DNA of 64,000 bases from UBA822 sp965249775 (GCA_965249775.1 OZ252253.1:3038001-3102000), one strand, 5' to 3'; counted from the first letter of the stretch, positions 27,496-36,992 are shown. Made by a program: numbers and translations. Notes: generated by a model from the sequence alone, not told the origin.

Positions 27496-29262
27496 ATGAA
27501 TGACGCTCGGTTGACGAGGTCGATTCTGGTGGCCGTGGCGGGTGTGGTAGTGGGAGCATGTGGAGGCAGCGAAGGTGGGGCCTCGCGTGAAGCAGGACCC
27601 TGGATGCTGGAAGCCTCGTTGTCCCGGGCTGGGGCGGGCGTCCCGTTTTGTGAGGACGTCACGGCTCGCGTCTCGGCTTATATGTCTCAGTTCGAGGGGC
27701 AGATGCCTCCGTCTGAGCGCTATGGCGGCTCGGCGGTCGTCGCTTCGATCGGCGACATCCCCGACGGGATGAACAATCACGTTTCTCAGGACTACACCGC
27801 GTCGCAGCACCAGAGTTTCGTCAACCTCATGACGTTGGTGAAGTACGACGAGAACCAGAATCCGGAGCCTTATCTGGCCGAATCGTGGGAGGTGTCGGAC
27901 GACAACAGCGAGATCACGTTTCACATCCGAGACGACGTCTACTGGCACGACGGCGAGCTGACCGACGCGTACGATGTCGCGTATACGTTCAAGCGCGCCA
28001 TCGATCCGGAGACGGCTTTTCCAAACGCGGCGTACTGGACCCACTACGATCGGGGGCCGGATGGCGTGGAGGTGGTCGACTCGTTTACGGTGAAGTTCCG
28101 GATGCGGCCCCATGCGGACTACATCGACCCCTGGCGGTCCACGGCGATCATGCCCGCGCATCTGCTCGAATCAGTCCCCTCCGCGGAGTTGAGGCAACAT
28201 CCCTACGGTACCGTCTGCCCGGTGGGCAACGGACCGTTCATATTCGTGGAGCATCGGGAAGCGGCGAGTTGGACTTTCCAGGCCAACCCTGCCTTTCCTG
28301 CCGACCTCGGCGGTCGCCCGTACCTCGATCGCTACGTCTACCGAGTTATCACCGAACAAACGACGCTGCTCACCGAGTTGTTGACGGGAGGGTTGGACGT
28401 ATTGATCCGTCCCATGCCCGATCAGGCGCAGGCAATCCTCGATTCGGATGCCGTGGACCTCTTGCAGTATCCGTTCCGGGGCTACGTTCTGGTTGGTTGG
28501 AACGCGCGTCGTCCCCAGCTCGCGGATAAGAGGGTGCGTCAAGCGCTAACAAGAGCCACGAACCGGCAGGAAATCGTGGACGCTCTGTTGCAGGGGTACG
28601 GGACGGTGGCAAACGGGAGTGTGCCGCCGTTCCACTGGGCGTACGACCCCTCGGTAGGCAGGGATGCCATGTCGTACGATCAGGACGCCGCCCGGGCATT
28701 ACTCGACGCCGCGGGTTGGGTGGATCGGGACGGAGATGGCGTGCGTGAGAACGCCGAGGGGGTTCGACTTTCCATCTCCATCAAGTACAACCACGGGAAC
28801 GATATACGGCAGGACATCGCGGAAATCATGCAGGCGCAGTTGGCCGACATCGGTGTCGAGGTCACTCCGACGGTGGTCGAATGGGGTACCCTGCTCGACC
28901 AGATCGGCCAGACCCCTCGCGACTTCGATGGCGTGGTCATGGGCTGGATAGTCGAGTACAAGCTGGACGACACAGACCTCTTCCACAGCGATAATGTCTC
29001 CGAAACCTACGCCTGGTCCGGTACCCAGCGGCCCGATATCGACCGTTTCCTGGACGAGTTGCCGCTGGTCGTCGACCGCGAGGAGGCCAAGCCGCTTTGG
29101 AGCGAATACCAGGAACTTCTGGTGGACGAGCAGCCGTATACGTTTTTCTATTTCGACGACCGGCTCGACGGCATCAACAAGCGACTCCGCGGTGTCGAGA
29201 TGGATGCCCGCGGGGAATGGCTGAATATCAAAGATTGGTGGATTCCCGCCGACCAGCGATGA
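27496..29262 (+). CDS. peptide-type ABC transporter substrate-binding lipoprotein (SBP_bac_5)
   Basis: 588 residues from the ATG at 27496, with AGGAGA upstream. The lipobox 'VVVGAC' near residue 21 anchors it to a membrane. The body is a family 5 (DppA/OppA-like) solute receptor: 'NLMTLVKYDENQNPEPYLAESW', 'ITFHIRDDVYWHDGELTDAYDVAYTFKRAIDP', 'RVRQALTRATNRQEIVDALL' and 'DQDAARALLDAAGWVDRDGDGV'. It is the first gene of a five-gene transporter operon. The ligand is probably an oligopeptide but could be another solute. Confidence 0.9.
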   Translation: MNDARLTRSILVAVAGVVVGACGGSEGGASREAGPWMLEASLSRAGAGVPFCEDVTARVSAYMSQFEGQMPPSERYGGSAVVASIGDIPDGMNNHVSQDYTASQHQSFVNLMTLVKYDENQNPEPYLAESWEVSDDNSEITFHIRDDVYWHDGELTDAYDVAYTFKRAIDPETAFPNAAYWTHYDRGPDGVEVVDSFTVKFRMRPHADYIDPWRSTAIMPAHLLESVPSAELRQHPYGTVCPVGNGPFIFVEHREAASWTFQANPAFPADLGGRPYLDRYVYRVITEQTTLLTELLTGGLDVLIRPMPDQAQAILDSDAVDLLQYPFRGYVLVGWNARRPQLADKRVRQALTRATNRQEIVDALLQGYGTVANGSVPPFHWAYDPSVGRDAMSYDQDAARALLDAAGWVDRDGDGVRENAEGVRLSISIKYNHGNDIRQDIAEIMQAQLADIGVEVTPTVVEWGTLLDQIGQTPRDFDGVVMGWIVEYKLDDTDLFHSDNVSETYAWSGTQRPDIDRFLDELPLVVDREEAKPLWSEYQELLVDEQPYTFFYFDDRLDGINKRLRGVEMDARGEWLNIKDWWIPADQR

Positions 29263-29326
29263 CGGACCACAGCTCCGGCTACAACTCCGGTGCACTTCGG
29301 GGCAGCTGGGCTGTGAAAGGCGGGCG

Positions 29327-30310
29327 ATGAGGACATTTATTGCGGGCCGGCTCCTCGGTGCCATTCCCCTCGTCCTCGGAATCGCCACGATCATCTTCTT
29401 CGTGGTGAATTTCGCCCCGGGGGACCCCGCCGACCGGTTCTCGAGTCCCACCATGTCGGCGGAGGCCCGGGAGCAGGTCCGTGTCAACATGGGCCTCGAT
29501 CAGCCGATTCACATCCGCTACGTGCGGTGGCTCGGGGCGCTTGCTCAAGGGGACCTCGGGGTTTCGTTTTCGCGTAATCGGCCGGTTGTGGACATCATCC
29601 AAGAATTGCTCCCCAACACGCTGCTCCTCTCGTTCACCGCCATCGGAGTCGCGTTCGTCCTGGGGATCCTGCTGGGAATCCTGCAGGCTGTTCGGCAGTA
29701 CTCCCTGTTGGACTCGATCGCCTCGGTCGTGGGTCTGTTCTTCTACTCCATGCCCTCCTTCTGGCTGGCGTTGATGATGGTGCTCGTCTTCAGCCTTTTT
29801 GCGAGTGTCTGGGGGTGGCCGATCAGTTTTCCGGCCTCGGACATCCAACACACCGAATACGTATTCTTCAGTCCCATGGAGAAGGTCCAGGACCGGCTCA
29901 TGCACCTGACGCTTCCGGCAATGTCTTTGGCACTGGTCCTGGCCGCCGGGATCGCCCGGTATACACGGACAAGCATGCTGGAGGAAATCCGCCAGGACTT
30001 TGTTCGTACGGCGCGGGCCAAGGGGCTCTCGGAGCCCGCCGTGATTTTTAAACACACCCTCCGGAATGCTTTGATTCCGGTGATCACACTCGTGGGCCTC
30101 TACCTTCCCTTCCTGTTCAGCGGCACGGTTTTCATAGAGTCGGTCTTTGCGTGGCCGGGGATGGGCAAGCTGGTCGTAGACGCCATTCTTCAACGTGACT
30201 ATCCGATAATCATGGGGGGTAGCTTGGTCTTTGCGATGATGGTCGTGGTGGGAAATCTGGTTGCGGATGTGCTCTACGCCGTTGTGGATCCGCGGATTCG
30301 ATATGACTGA
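29327..30310 (+). CDS. ABC transporter permease, DppB/OppB type
   Basis: 327 residues with six predicted membrane helices. The N-terminal 'FIAGRLLGAIPLVLGIATIIFFVVNFAPGDP' is typical of DppB/OppB. The cytoplasmic EAA loop is 'EEIRQDFVRTARAKGLSEPAVIFKHTLRNALIPVI' (near 220-255). It forms the heterodimeric channel with the next gene. It overlaps that gene by eight bases. Confidence 0.92.
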   Translation: MRTFIAGRLLGAIPLVLGIATIIFFVVNFAPGDPADRFSSPTMSAEAREQVRVNMGLDQPIHIRYVRWLGALAQGDLGVSFSRNRPVVDIIQELLPNTLLLSFTAIGVAFVLGILLGILQAVRQYSLLDSIASVVGLFFYSMPSFWLALMMVLVFSLFASVWGWPISFPASDIQHTEYVFFSPMEKVQDRLMHLTLPAMSLALVLAAGIARYTRTSMLEEIRQDFVRTARAKGLSEPAVIFKHTLRNALIPVITLVGLYLPFLFSGTVFIESVFAWPGMGKLVVDAILQRDYPIIMGGSLVFAMMVVVGNLVADVLYAVVDPRIRYD

Positions 30311-31433
30311 CCGCTTTCGACCGGGGCGACGCGGGCTGGCTCTTTCCGCGGTGCTCCCGGGGTTGCCGCAGCTTGTGGTGGGACGGTGGGGCGTCGGCGG
30401 CTTGAGTCTGACGGTGTGGATCGCACTCCTGGCGGTGCTCTTGACTCGGTGGGCTCGGTTCGCCGCCGGCTGGGGCGGACCGCTTGACCACCAGCTCGCG
30501 TCGCTGACCGTCGTGGCGGGCCTGCTCGGCACGTGGGGATGGTCCATGTTCGACGTGTCGCGACAGGTCGAACTGGACCCCAGCGGCATGGGCCAGTGGA
30601 GGCTGGCGGGGCAGGCGTTCAAGAAGAATCGGATCGCCGTAATCGGCGCGATGGTGCTCGTGTGGATCTACTTGATTGCCTTGGTGACACCGTTGATCGC
30701 TCCCTACGATCCGGCCTTGCAGGGTCCGCTACCGGACCGCTTGGCCGCTCCTGGCGGTGGATTTCTTCTCGGAACGGACCACGTGAATCGAGACGTCTTC
30801 TCACGCATGATGTACGGCGCACGGATCTCCCTCTCGATCGGTTTCGTGGCGGTGGGGATCAGTATCAGCGTAGGCACGCTGCTGGGGGCTGTGGCAGGCT
30901 ACGTCGGGGGATGGGTCGATACGGTTGTGATGCGCTTCGTCGACATGGTGATCTCCTTTCCCCGTCTGGTGCTTCTCATCGCCATCGTCGCGCTCTTCGA
31001 TACGCGATCGATCTTCCTGATCATGGCGGTCCTGGGCTTCACCCAGTGGCCCGGCACGGCGCGGATTGTCCGTGGCGAAGTCCTCAGCCTGCGAGAGCGG
31101 GAATTCGTCGAGGCGACCCGGGCTCTTGGGTTCAGCCGAAGGCGTATCATCCTCCGCCACGTGATCCCCAACGTATTGGCTCCGGTGATCGTCGCGGCCA
31201 CGCTCGGTATCGGTAACGTCATCGTGTTGGAGGCTGGACTCTCATTCCTGGGTCTCGGTCTCGCGCCTCCCACGCCCTCATGGGGATCCATGGTAGCGGA
31301 CGGCCGTGACCTGCTTCTCAATGCCTGGTGGATATCCACGTTTCCAGGTCTGGCGATCGTGCTAACGGTAGTGGCGTTCAATCTTGTGGGGGATGGGCTG
31401 AGAGACGCTCTCGACCCACGCCTGAGGACGTGA
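30303..31433 (+). CDS. ABC transporter permease, DppC/OppC type, with an extra N-terminal membrane module
   Basis: 376 residues from the ATG at 30303. From about residue 105 on it is a normal DppC-like permease: 'AFKKNRIAVIGAMVLVWIYLIALVTPLIAPYDP', 'LLGTDHVNRDVFSRMMYGARISL' and the EAA loop 'REREFVEATRALGFSRRRIILRHVIPNVLAPVI'. The first about 95 residues are additional and hydrophobic. They open with 'LALSAVLPGLPQLVVGRWGVGG', which resembles the PGLGQ-x3-GR start of small multi-helix membrane domains. Two or three extra helices are expected. The function of this extension is unknown. Confidence 0.9.
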   Translation: MTDRFRPGRRGLALSAVLPGLPQLVVGRWGVGGLSLTVWIALLAVLLTRWARFAAGWGGPLDHQLASLTVVAGLLGTWGWSMFDVSRQVELDPSGMGQWRLAGQAFKKNRIAVIGAMVLVWIYLIALVTPLIAPYDPALQGPLPDRLAAPGGGFLLGTDHVNRDVFSRMMYGARISLSIGFVAVGISISVGTLLGAVAGYVGGWVDTVVMRFVDMVISFPRLVLLIAIVALFDTRSIFLIMAVLGFTQWPGTARIVRGEVLSLREREFVEATRALGFSRRRIILRHVIPNVLAPVIVAATLGIGNVIVLEAGLSFLGLGLAPPTPSWGSMVADGRDLLLNAWWISTFPGLAIVLTVVAFNLVGDGLRDALDPRLRT

Positions 31434-31469
31434 CGTGAGACACGACGCTGAGAGCCGCGACGTGGAGGA

Positions 31470-32489
31470 ATGGGGCTAATGGCGCTTCTCGAGGTGACGG
31501 ATCTTCGTACGTACTTCACGACGGACGGGGGTGTGGCCCGGGCGGTCGACGGCGTGTCCCTCCAGGTAGGAATCGGAGAGACGTTGGGCATCGTCGGGGA
31601 GTCGGGGTGCGGCAAGACCGTGACGGCGCTCTCGGTCTTGGGCCTGATCCCCTCGCCGCCGGGCGAGATCGTGTCGGGCAGCTCCATCCGCTTCGACGAC
31701 GAGGAACTACTGGAGGTAAAGGCCGCTCGGCTCCGCGAAATTCGTGGCAATGCGATCTCTATGATCTTCCAGGAGCCGATGACTTCGCTGAATCCGGTCC
31801 TCACGGTGGGGCACCAGATCGAGGAGGTGCTCAGGCTGCACCGTGGCTTGAGCAAGCGGGACGCTCGCGCGATTGGGGTGGCCCTTCTCGCGGAGGTCGG
31901 GATCCCGGAACCCGATCAGCGTTTCGACGCCTATCCCCATCAGATGTCGGGTGGAATGCTCCAGCGGGTCATGATCGCCATCGCTCTCTCCTGTGAGCCG
32001 CGCCTATTGATCGCCGACGAGCCGACCACTGCGCTCGACGTGACGATTCAGGCGCAGATCCTCGATTTGCTCGTGAGCTTGCAGAGTAAGCATGGAATGG
32101 CTCTCCTCCTCATTACGCACGACCTCGGGGTCATCGCAGAGGTGTGCGATCGGGTGGTGGTCATGTACGGTGGCCAGATCGTGGAGACGGGGACCACGGA
32201 GGAGATCCTGACCCGCCCCGAGCACCCCTACACGCAGGGGTTGCTGGCTTCTCTTCCCGGGATCGGGGACCGTGACGTGCGCCTGAACCCCATTCCAGGC
32301 ACCGTCCCGAGTGCGGTGGATTGGCCGGAGGGGTGTCGATTCAGGGACCGCTGTTCCTTTGCGTGGGAGCGTTGCGCGGAGTCTGCACCGGGTCTGTTGC
32401 CGGTGGACGGGGGGTTGAGCCGGTCCGCAAGGTGTTGGCTTGTCGATCCGGACGATTCCACAGGCGGGCCGACTGGGGAGCCGAAGTGA
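31470..32489 (+). CDS. peptide ABC transporter ATP-binding protein, DppD/OppD type
   Basis: 339 residues; the ATG at 31470 or 31479 could start it. The nucleotide-binding domain has Walker A 'GESGCGKTVTAL', the signature 'YPHQMSGGMLQRVMIAIAL', Walker B 'LLIADEPTTALDVT' and the H-loop 'LLLITHDLGVIAEVCDRVVVMYGG'. The C-terminal 'GCRFRDRCSFAWERC' region is the cysteine-rich oligopeptide-transporter tail, which in some members binds an Fe-S cluster. It overlaps the next gene by four bases. Confidence 0.93.
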   Translation: MGLMALLEVTDLRTYFTTDGGVARAVDGVSLQVGIGETLGIVGESGCGKTVTALSVLGLIPSPPGEIVSGSSIRFDDEELLEVKAARLREIRGNAISMIFQEPMTSLNPVLTVGHQIEEVLRLHRGLSKRDARAIGVALLAEVGIPEPDQRFDAYPHQMSGGMLQRVMIAIALSCEPRLLIADEPTTALDVTIQAQILDLLVSLQSKHGMALLLITHDLGVIAEVCDRVVVMYGGQIVETGTTEEILTRPEHPYTQGLLASLPGIGDRDVRLNPIPGTVPSAVDWPEGCRFRDRCSFAWERCAESAPGLLPVDGGLSRSARCWLVDPDDSTGGPTGEPK

Positions 32490-33538
32490 CGTCCGCAGTC
32501 AACGTGAGGCCCACCGTGGAGGGGAACGGCGCGTCCGATGCCGATGCGCTTCTCGACGTTCAGGACCTGAAGAAGTACTTCCCCGTCCATCGCGGGGTCC
32601 TGGGGCGGAGCGTGGATCAGGTCCGGGCGGTGGATGGCGTGAGCTTCCGGCTCCAACGGGGAGAGACACTCGGACTCGTCGGGGAGTCGGGTTGCGGAAA
32701 GTCCACCACCGGACGAGCCATTCTCCGTCTCATCGAGCCGACGAGCGGGCGTCTGTTCTATAACGGTCAGGACCTCGCGGAGTTCGATCGTGCCCAACTC
32801 ATAGAGTTTCGGCGACGCGCCCAGATCGTCTTCCAGGATCCCTTCGGGTCGCTCAATCCCCGGATGACGGTCGGCAGCATGCTCGCGGAGGTCCTCAATG
32901 TGCACGGGTTGGGCGAGACCCGTGGGAAGCGTTCGGCCCGCATCAACGAGCTACTCGAGATGGTCGGCCTCCACGCGGAGCACGCAGGACGCTATCCGCA
33001 CGAGTTCAGCGGGGGCCAAAGGCAACGGGTCGGTATCGCCCGTGCGCTGGCCGTGGAGCCGGAGCTGATCGTCTGCGATGAGCCGGTCTCGGCGCTCGAC
33101 GTATCCGTCCAGGCCCAGGTGATCAATCTTCTCCGGGATCTCCAGAAGGACCTCGGCCTCACGTACCTCTTCATCGCTCACGACCTGGCTGTCGTCGAGT
33201 ACATGAGCGATCGCGTAGCGGTCATGTATCTCGGTAAGATCGTCGAGATGGCTGCGGCCCGTGAGCTCTACGAGAGCCCACGTCATCCGTATACCCGGGC
33301 ACTTCTTTCTGCGGCTCCCCGACGCGATCCGAAGGCGGGACCGACCCACGAGCGCATCAGGCTTTCCGGAGACGTGCCGAGCCCGATCCGGCCCCCATCA
33401 GGATGTCCGTTCTACACCCGATGCCCCCATCCCGAGAAGGATGAGGAGTGCCGGAAGGTTGTGCCCCCCCTGGAGGAAAAGGCGCCGGCTCATCTGGTCG
33501 CTTGCTGCAAGAGTCCAATGGCGGTGGGCGGGACTTGA
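32486..33538 (+). CDS. peptide ABC transporter ATP-binding protein, DppF/OppF type
   Basis: 350 residues from the GTG at 32486, which overlaps the preceding stop (GTGA); the frame is open further up but only inside the neighbouring gene. Walker A is 'GESGCGKSTTGRAI', the signature 'EFSGGQRQRVGIARALAVEP', Walker B 'LIVCDEPVSALDVSVQ' and the H-loop 'FIAHDLAVVEYMSDRVAVMYLG'. The tail has 'GCPFYTRCPHPEKDEEC'. It pairs with the DppD-type ATPase and is the last gene of the operon. Confidence 0.93.
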   Translation: MTSAVNVRPTVEGNGASDADALLDVQDLKKYFPVHRGVLGRSVDQVRAVDGVSFRLQRGETLGLVGESGCGKSTTGRAILRLIEPTSGRLFYNGQDLAEFDRAQLIEFRRRAQIVFQDPFGSLNPRMTVGSMLAEVLNVHGLGETRGKRSARINELLEMVGLHAEHAGRYPHEFSGGQRQRVGIARALAVEPELIVCDEPVSALDVSVQAQVINLLRDLQKDLGLTYLFIAHDLAVVEYMSDRVAVMYLGKIVEMAAARELYESPRHPYTRALLSAAPRRDPKAGPTHERIRLSGDVPSPIRPPSGCPFYTRCPHPEKDEECRKVVPPLEEKAPAHLVACCKSPMAVGGT

Positions 33539-33641
33539 CAGGGTTGTCGGGCACCGGCAGCTTCGGATCTCCGAAAAATCAGATCCGTCGCCTCTCTAGG
33601 CGGCCCTGCAACCTTGATAGAAATCTTTGCTGGAGGTCCTT

Positions 33642-34346
33642 TTGGTCGGTGTAATGCGTGTCTACAGTGCGCTGCTGCAGATTCCCGGTGTGGAGGTCCC
33701 CGACGAGACAGTGGGGGAGATGATTTCCGGGTTCTGGGAGGACATAGGCGGCATGAAATGGCCCCTGCTCGCCTGCGTAATCGTCGGCATCGTCGTCATC
33801 ATATGGAAGTTCTTCGACCTCACCATCAAGGCGTCCAAGACGAAGAAGATCCTGGCTGAGGTCGACGGGCTGCTCGAGGACCACCGCGTCGATGAGGCGC
33901 TCGAGGCGACCCGGAACTCGGACGCTCCGGCCGCGAAGATTCTCTATGCCGGCCTGGACCGGCATGAGGAAGGCCCGGAGCGCGTGATGAAGGCCATCGA
34001 AAACCAGGGTCTCATCGAGTTGAGCAAGCTGGAGTCGTGGTTGGTGGTTCTGGCTACGTTGACCAATGTGGCGCCGCTCCTCGGCTTCCTCGGGACAGTG
34101 ATCGGAATGATCATCGCCTTCCAATCCATCGAGGCGGCGGGCGAGGTCGAGGCCACGCTGGTTGCCGGCGGGATCAAGGTGGCGTTGCTCACGACTGCGA
34201 CGGGACTCGTCATCGCGATTCCGGTGAGCGTTTCGCACAACTACTTCGTGGCGCGTATCGACAGCTTGGTCATCGACATGGAGGAATCGGCTCAGAAAAT
34301 GATCGACATGCTCCACTCGATGGAGTCGGACCGCTCTCGGATGTAG
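33642..34346 (+). CDS. MotA/TolQ/ExbB-family proton channel protein
   Basis: About 234 residues from TTG 33642, chosen because GGAGGT ends 5 bases upstream; the ATG at 33654 is an alternative. Three membrane segments lie near 37-57 ('WPLLACVIVGIVVIIWKFF'), 135-160 ('LTNVAPLLGFLGTVIGMIIAF') and 180-200 ('VALLTTATGLVIAIPVSV'). The last two carry the TolQ/ExbB signature with 'LGTVIGM' and 'TTATGLVIAIP'. Such proteins use proton flow to drive TonB, TolA or gliding systems, always with an ExbD/TolR partner. No partner gene follows; a strong terminator lies directly downstream. Confidence 0.88.
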   Translation: MVGVMRVYSALLQIPGVEVPDETVGEMISGFWEDIGGMKWPLLACVIVGIVVIIWKFFDLTIKASKTKKILAEVDGLLEDHRVDEALEATRNSDAPAAKILYAGLDRHEEGPERVMKAIENQGLIELSKLESWLVVLATLTNVAPLLGFLGTVIGMIIAFQSIEAAGEVEATLVAGGIKVALLTTATGLVIAIPVSVSHNYFVARIDSLVIDMEESAQKMIDMLHSMESDRSRM

Positions 34347-34369
34347 GAGCACACGCAGGAACGCTAGGA

Positions 34370-34398
34370 GGGGCCGCCCGAAAGGGTGGCCCCTTTTT
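34370..34398 (+). terminator. Rho-independent terminator after the TolQ/ExbB gene
   Basis: GGGGCCGCCC (34370-34379), loop GAAA, GGGTGGCCCC (34384-34393) and then five T. The stem is ten base pairs with one G-T pair, and it starts 24 bases after the stop codon. It insulates this gene from the lytic transglycosylase. Confidence 0.92.
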
Positions 34399-34494
34399 CT
34401 ATCTCCACGCGCCTCCCGTCCGATTTCCCACGGGACTCCCCCTAAAGGTTGTCGAAGAAGTGCGGCTGGCTGCGGGCAGTAGCCATTGTTAAAG

Positions 34495-34540
34495 TGTCCG
34501 CACTATAATTAGATGTCCGCGCTATTAGTTAGACGTCCGC
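34495..34540. repeat. short tandem repeats resembling insertion-sequence ends
   Basis: TGTCCGCACTATAATTAGA (34495-34513) is followed by TGTCCGCGCTATTAGTTAGA (34514-34533) and then by CGTCCGC (34534-34540). Such arrays of short repeats with GTCCGC resemble the multiple terminal repeats of some insertion sequences, but no transposase gene is present. The region is clearly more AT-rich than its surroundings. The rest of 34347-34589 holds only the terminator and no gene. Confidence 0.5.
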
Positions 34541-34589
34541 TTCCCTGGGTACGTGTGGTCGGATTCCTTCGCGTAGGTAGTGCCGTTCG

Positions 34590-36992
34590 GTGAAATTCTT
34601 CGGGTCGATCATTGTTGTCTTGATGCTGTGGGCTGCTGCGCCCAACGCTGAGTTCTTCCCGACCTCCCCGTTTTCCGTCGAGACGCGGCCCTCCTCCGAA
34701 GATACGCGGCCTGCCGATCTCGGTTTTTCGGCTACCATCACCGGCCGGATGGATATCTCAGATTCGACGGTCGACTCAGCCAGAGCCGAGTTCGAGGCGG
34801 GAAGATACTGGCACGCTGGTCGGATATTGAGGGATCTCGTTGCCGAGGGAGCCGTCCTGACACCGGCGGACGTGCTCTTGCTCGCTCGCGCCGATGCGGG
34901 CTGGGAAAACTGGACCGGCGTGCTGGCGGGACTCGAAGGGGCCGACTGGCTCGATAGGATCGAAGGTGGTGAGGGCAGGCTGCTCTTCGCGCGTGCGCTA
35001 GAGGCGGCGGAGCGATGGGATGAGGCGGCTCGACACTACGAGCGCTTCCGGTCAGTTGGGCCGATCGCGACGGAGGATGCTTGGGCGGCTTCCCGCGAAG
35101 CGCGAGTCGCAGCGCGGGCCGGCCTTTGGGTGTCGATGCTCGGCGCCTTGGAGGAAGCCGGGAGGAGCTCGCCAGCGTTGTCCGAGTGGACCGTGCTGGA
35201 GTTGGCCCGCAACGCACTCGAGCGCGACGACGCCGAGCAGACCTTGCAGATTCTCCCCATGATCGGGCGGGACCCGGCCGTCGCCGAGTTGGCGTGGGAC
35301 TTCGAGCCTCGTGCCTTGCTGTTGGCCGGAGACACATCACGCGCTGCCGAGCGGTACGCCGAGCTCGTCCGGGCGGATCTGGGGGCCGCGCAGCGTGGTG
35401 AGGCGCTGGCAGCCATTGGTGCTCTGGCGGAAGCTGGCGAGGACATGGGGGCAGCGCGCGCGGCCTACGAGGCATCCTTGGACGCCTACCCACGGGAAGA
35501 GAGCGGGGCGCAGGCCGCGTGGGGGATCTTCCGGACCGGTACGGTGGACGCGGAGCAGGCGCTCCGCTCGGCCAGGGTTCTGGACCAGGCCAGGGAGAAT
35601 CACCAGGCCCTCGAGGCTTACGAGCGGCACTTGGCCGAGTTGCCCCAATCGGTCCAGCCCGAGCCCACGGTTCTGTTGGCTCGTGCGCGACTGTTTTCGG
35701 CCGTCGGCAGGCACGAAGCGGCCGTGGCGGAATTCAGGAAGTTGGACGAGATCGACGACCCCGATTTCGAGCTCCGCCTTCTCGATGAGTGGCACGAGGC
35801 GCGGAGCCGGCAAGGCCGACGAGATGCGGTCCGAACGATCGAAGGATGGATCATCGAGCGATTCCCGGAGAGCCGCCGGGCCGTCGACCTCGTCGTAGCG
35901 CGCGCCAACTCGGCGCTCTCGCGGGGCACATACGCGGAAGCGGCTGCCGACTACGAGCGGGCAGTCGCAATGGAGTCGTCACACGCTTCGGCGAGTCTGG
36001 CCCGAATGCGACTCGGTCAGATCCATCTTCAACAGAACGACTTTGAATCGGCAGCCGAGGTGTTTGGTAGCTACCTCGAGGAGTTTCCCACCGGGCAGCG
36101 TTGGGCCGAGGCCACTTTTTGGGTAGCCCAAAGTCTAGTGGCTCTCGGGCGCGACGAGGACGCACTGGAGTATCTGAGTGAGTTGCGGGACCGAGATATG
36201 CTGTCCTACTACGGTGTGCTCACCTTCAATCTCCTCGAGGAGCCCTTTCGCCCCGATGTGCCCGCAGGGCCGGTCTCGATACCGCGAAGCTGGCTCCGAG
36301 ATGAATTGCGGACGCTCGACCTGCTCGTGGCCGCCGGTCTCTACGAGGGAGCGGACGTTCACATTGGCCGCCTCATTGAGCGGACGGACGGATCGGTTCC
36401 CCAGGGTCTGGACCTGGCCGACGCCCTGATCGAGCGAGGCTTCGCCATCGAGGGAATCCGCCTCGGGCAGAATCTGCAACGCCGAGGGGCCCCGCTGACC
36501 ATGCGCCTTCTTCGCGTGCAGTATCCCTTTCCCTATCGGGAGCTCGTCACGAGAGCGGCAAATGAACGCGAAATCGATCCCATACTTGTTGCCGCCCTGA
36601 TCCGACAGGAGTCGGCATTCACGCCGGCGATTCACTCGCCGGCGGGAGCCATCGGCCTCATGCAAGTGATGCCCGCGACCGGGCGGGATGTCGCTCGACA
36701 GCAGGGTATTCGGGGGTTCACGCCTGCGAGTCTCGAGACCGCCGAAATCAACCTCCACTTGGGAACCGCATTCTTGGTCGACATGGAGCGGCGTTACGCC
36801 GACGGGGAGTTGCCGCTGGTGCTGTCCGCATACAATGCCGGTCCCACCCGCGCGCGTCGTTGGAGACAGCTTCCCGAGTTTGAGGATCTCCTTCGGTTCA
36901 CGGAGCGTATCCCCTTCGACGAGACCCGGGGATACGTGAAAAATGTTACGCGCAACATCGGGCTCTACCAGTTTCTTTACGGAGACGATTAG
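34590..36992 (+). CDS. soluble lytic murein transglycosylase with TPR-like repeats
   Basis: 800 residues from a GTG at 34590. The N-terminal hydrophobic segment ('FGSIIVVLMLWAAAPNAE') is a signal peptide. Residues about 60-620 are tetratricopeptide-like helical repeats with many 'A..R....G' units. The C-terminal SLT domain has the catalytic Glu674 in 'ALIRQESAFTP', then 'GAIGLMQVMPATGRDVA' and 'PLVLSAYNAGPTRARRW'. It cleaves the MurNAc-GlcNAc bond of peptidoglycan to give 1,6-anhydro ends. The architecture parallels Slt70 (helical superhelix plus SLT). It ends just one base before the left end of the MITE-like element. Confidence 0.9.
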   Translation: MKFFGSIIVVLMLWAAAPNAEFFPTSPFSVETRPSSEDTRPADLGFSATITGRMDISDSTVDSARAEFEAGRYWHAGRILRDLVAEGAVLTPADVLLLARADAGWENWTGVLAGLEGADWLDRIEGGEGRLLFARALEAAERWDEAARHYERFRSVGPIATEDAWAASREARVAARAGLWVSMLGALEEAGRSSPALSEWTVLELARNALERDDAEQTLQILPMIGRDPAVAELAWDFEPRALLLAGDTSRAAERYAELVRADLGAAQRGEALAAIGALAEAGEDMGAARAAYEASLDAYPREESGAQAAWGIFRTGTVDAEQALRSARVLDQARENHQALEAYERHLAELPQSVQPEPTVLLARARLFSAVGRHEAAVAEFRKLDEIDDPDFELRLLDEWHEARSRQGRRDAVRTIEGWIIERFPESRRAVDLVVARANSALSRGTYAEAAADYERAVAMESSHASASLARMRLGQIHLQQNDFESAAEVFGSYLEEFPTGQRWAEATFWVAQSLVALGRDEDALEYLSELRDRDMLSYYGVLTFNLLEEPFRPDVPAGPVSIPRSWLRDELRTLDLLVAAGLYEGADVHIGRLIERTDGSVPQGLDLADALIERGFAIEGIRLGQNLQRRGAPLTMRLLRVQYPFPYRELVTRAANEREIDPILVAALIRQESAFTPAIHSPAGAIGLMQVMPATGRDVARQQGIRGFTPASLETAEINLHLGTAFLVDMERRYADGELPLVLSAYNAGPTRARRWRQLPEFEDLLRFTERIPFDETRGYVKNVTRNIGLYQFLYGDD

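Noticed and set aside
29279..30622. 447-residue minus-strand open frame across the two permease genes
   Set aside because: Antisense to DppB/DppC-like permeases with intact EAA loops; rich in His, Arg and Asp with no domain.
34495..34545. CRISPR array
   Set aside because: The repeats are contiguous without spacers and only two to three units are present.
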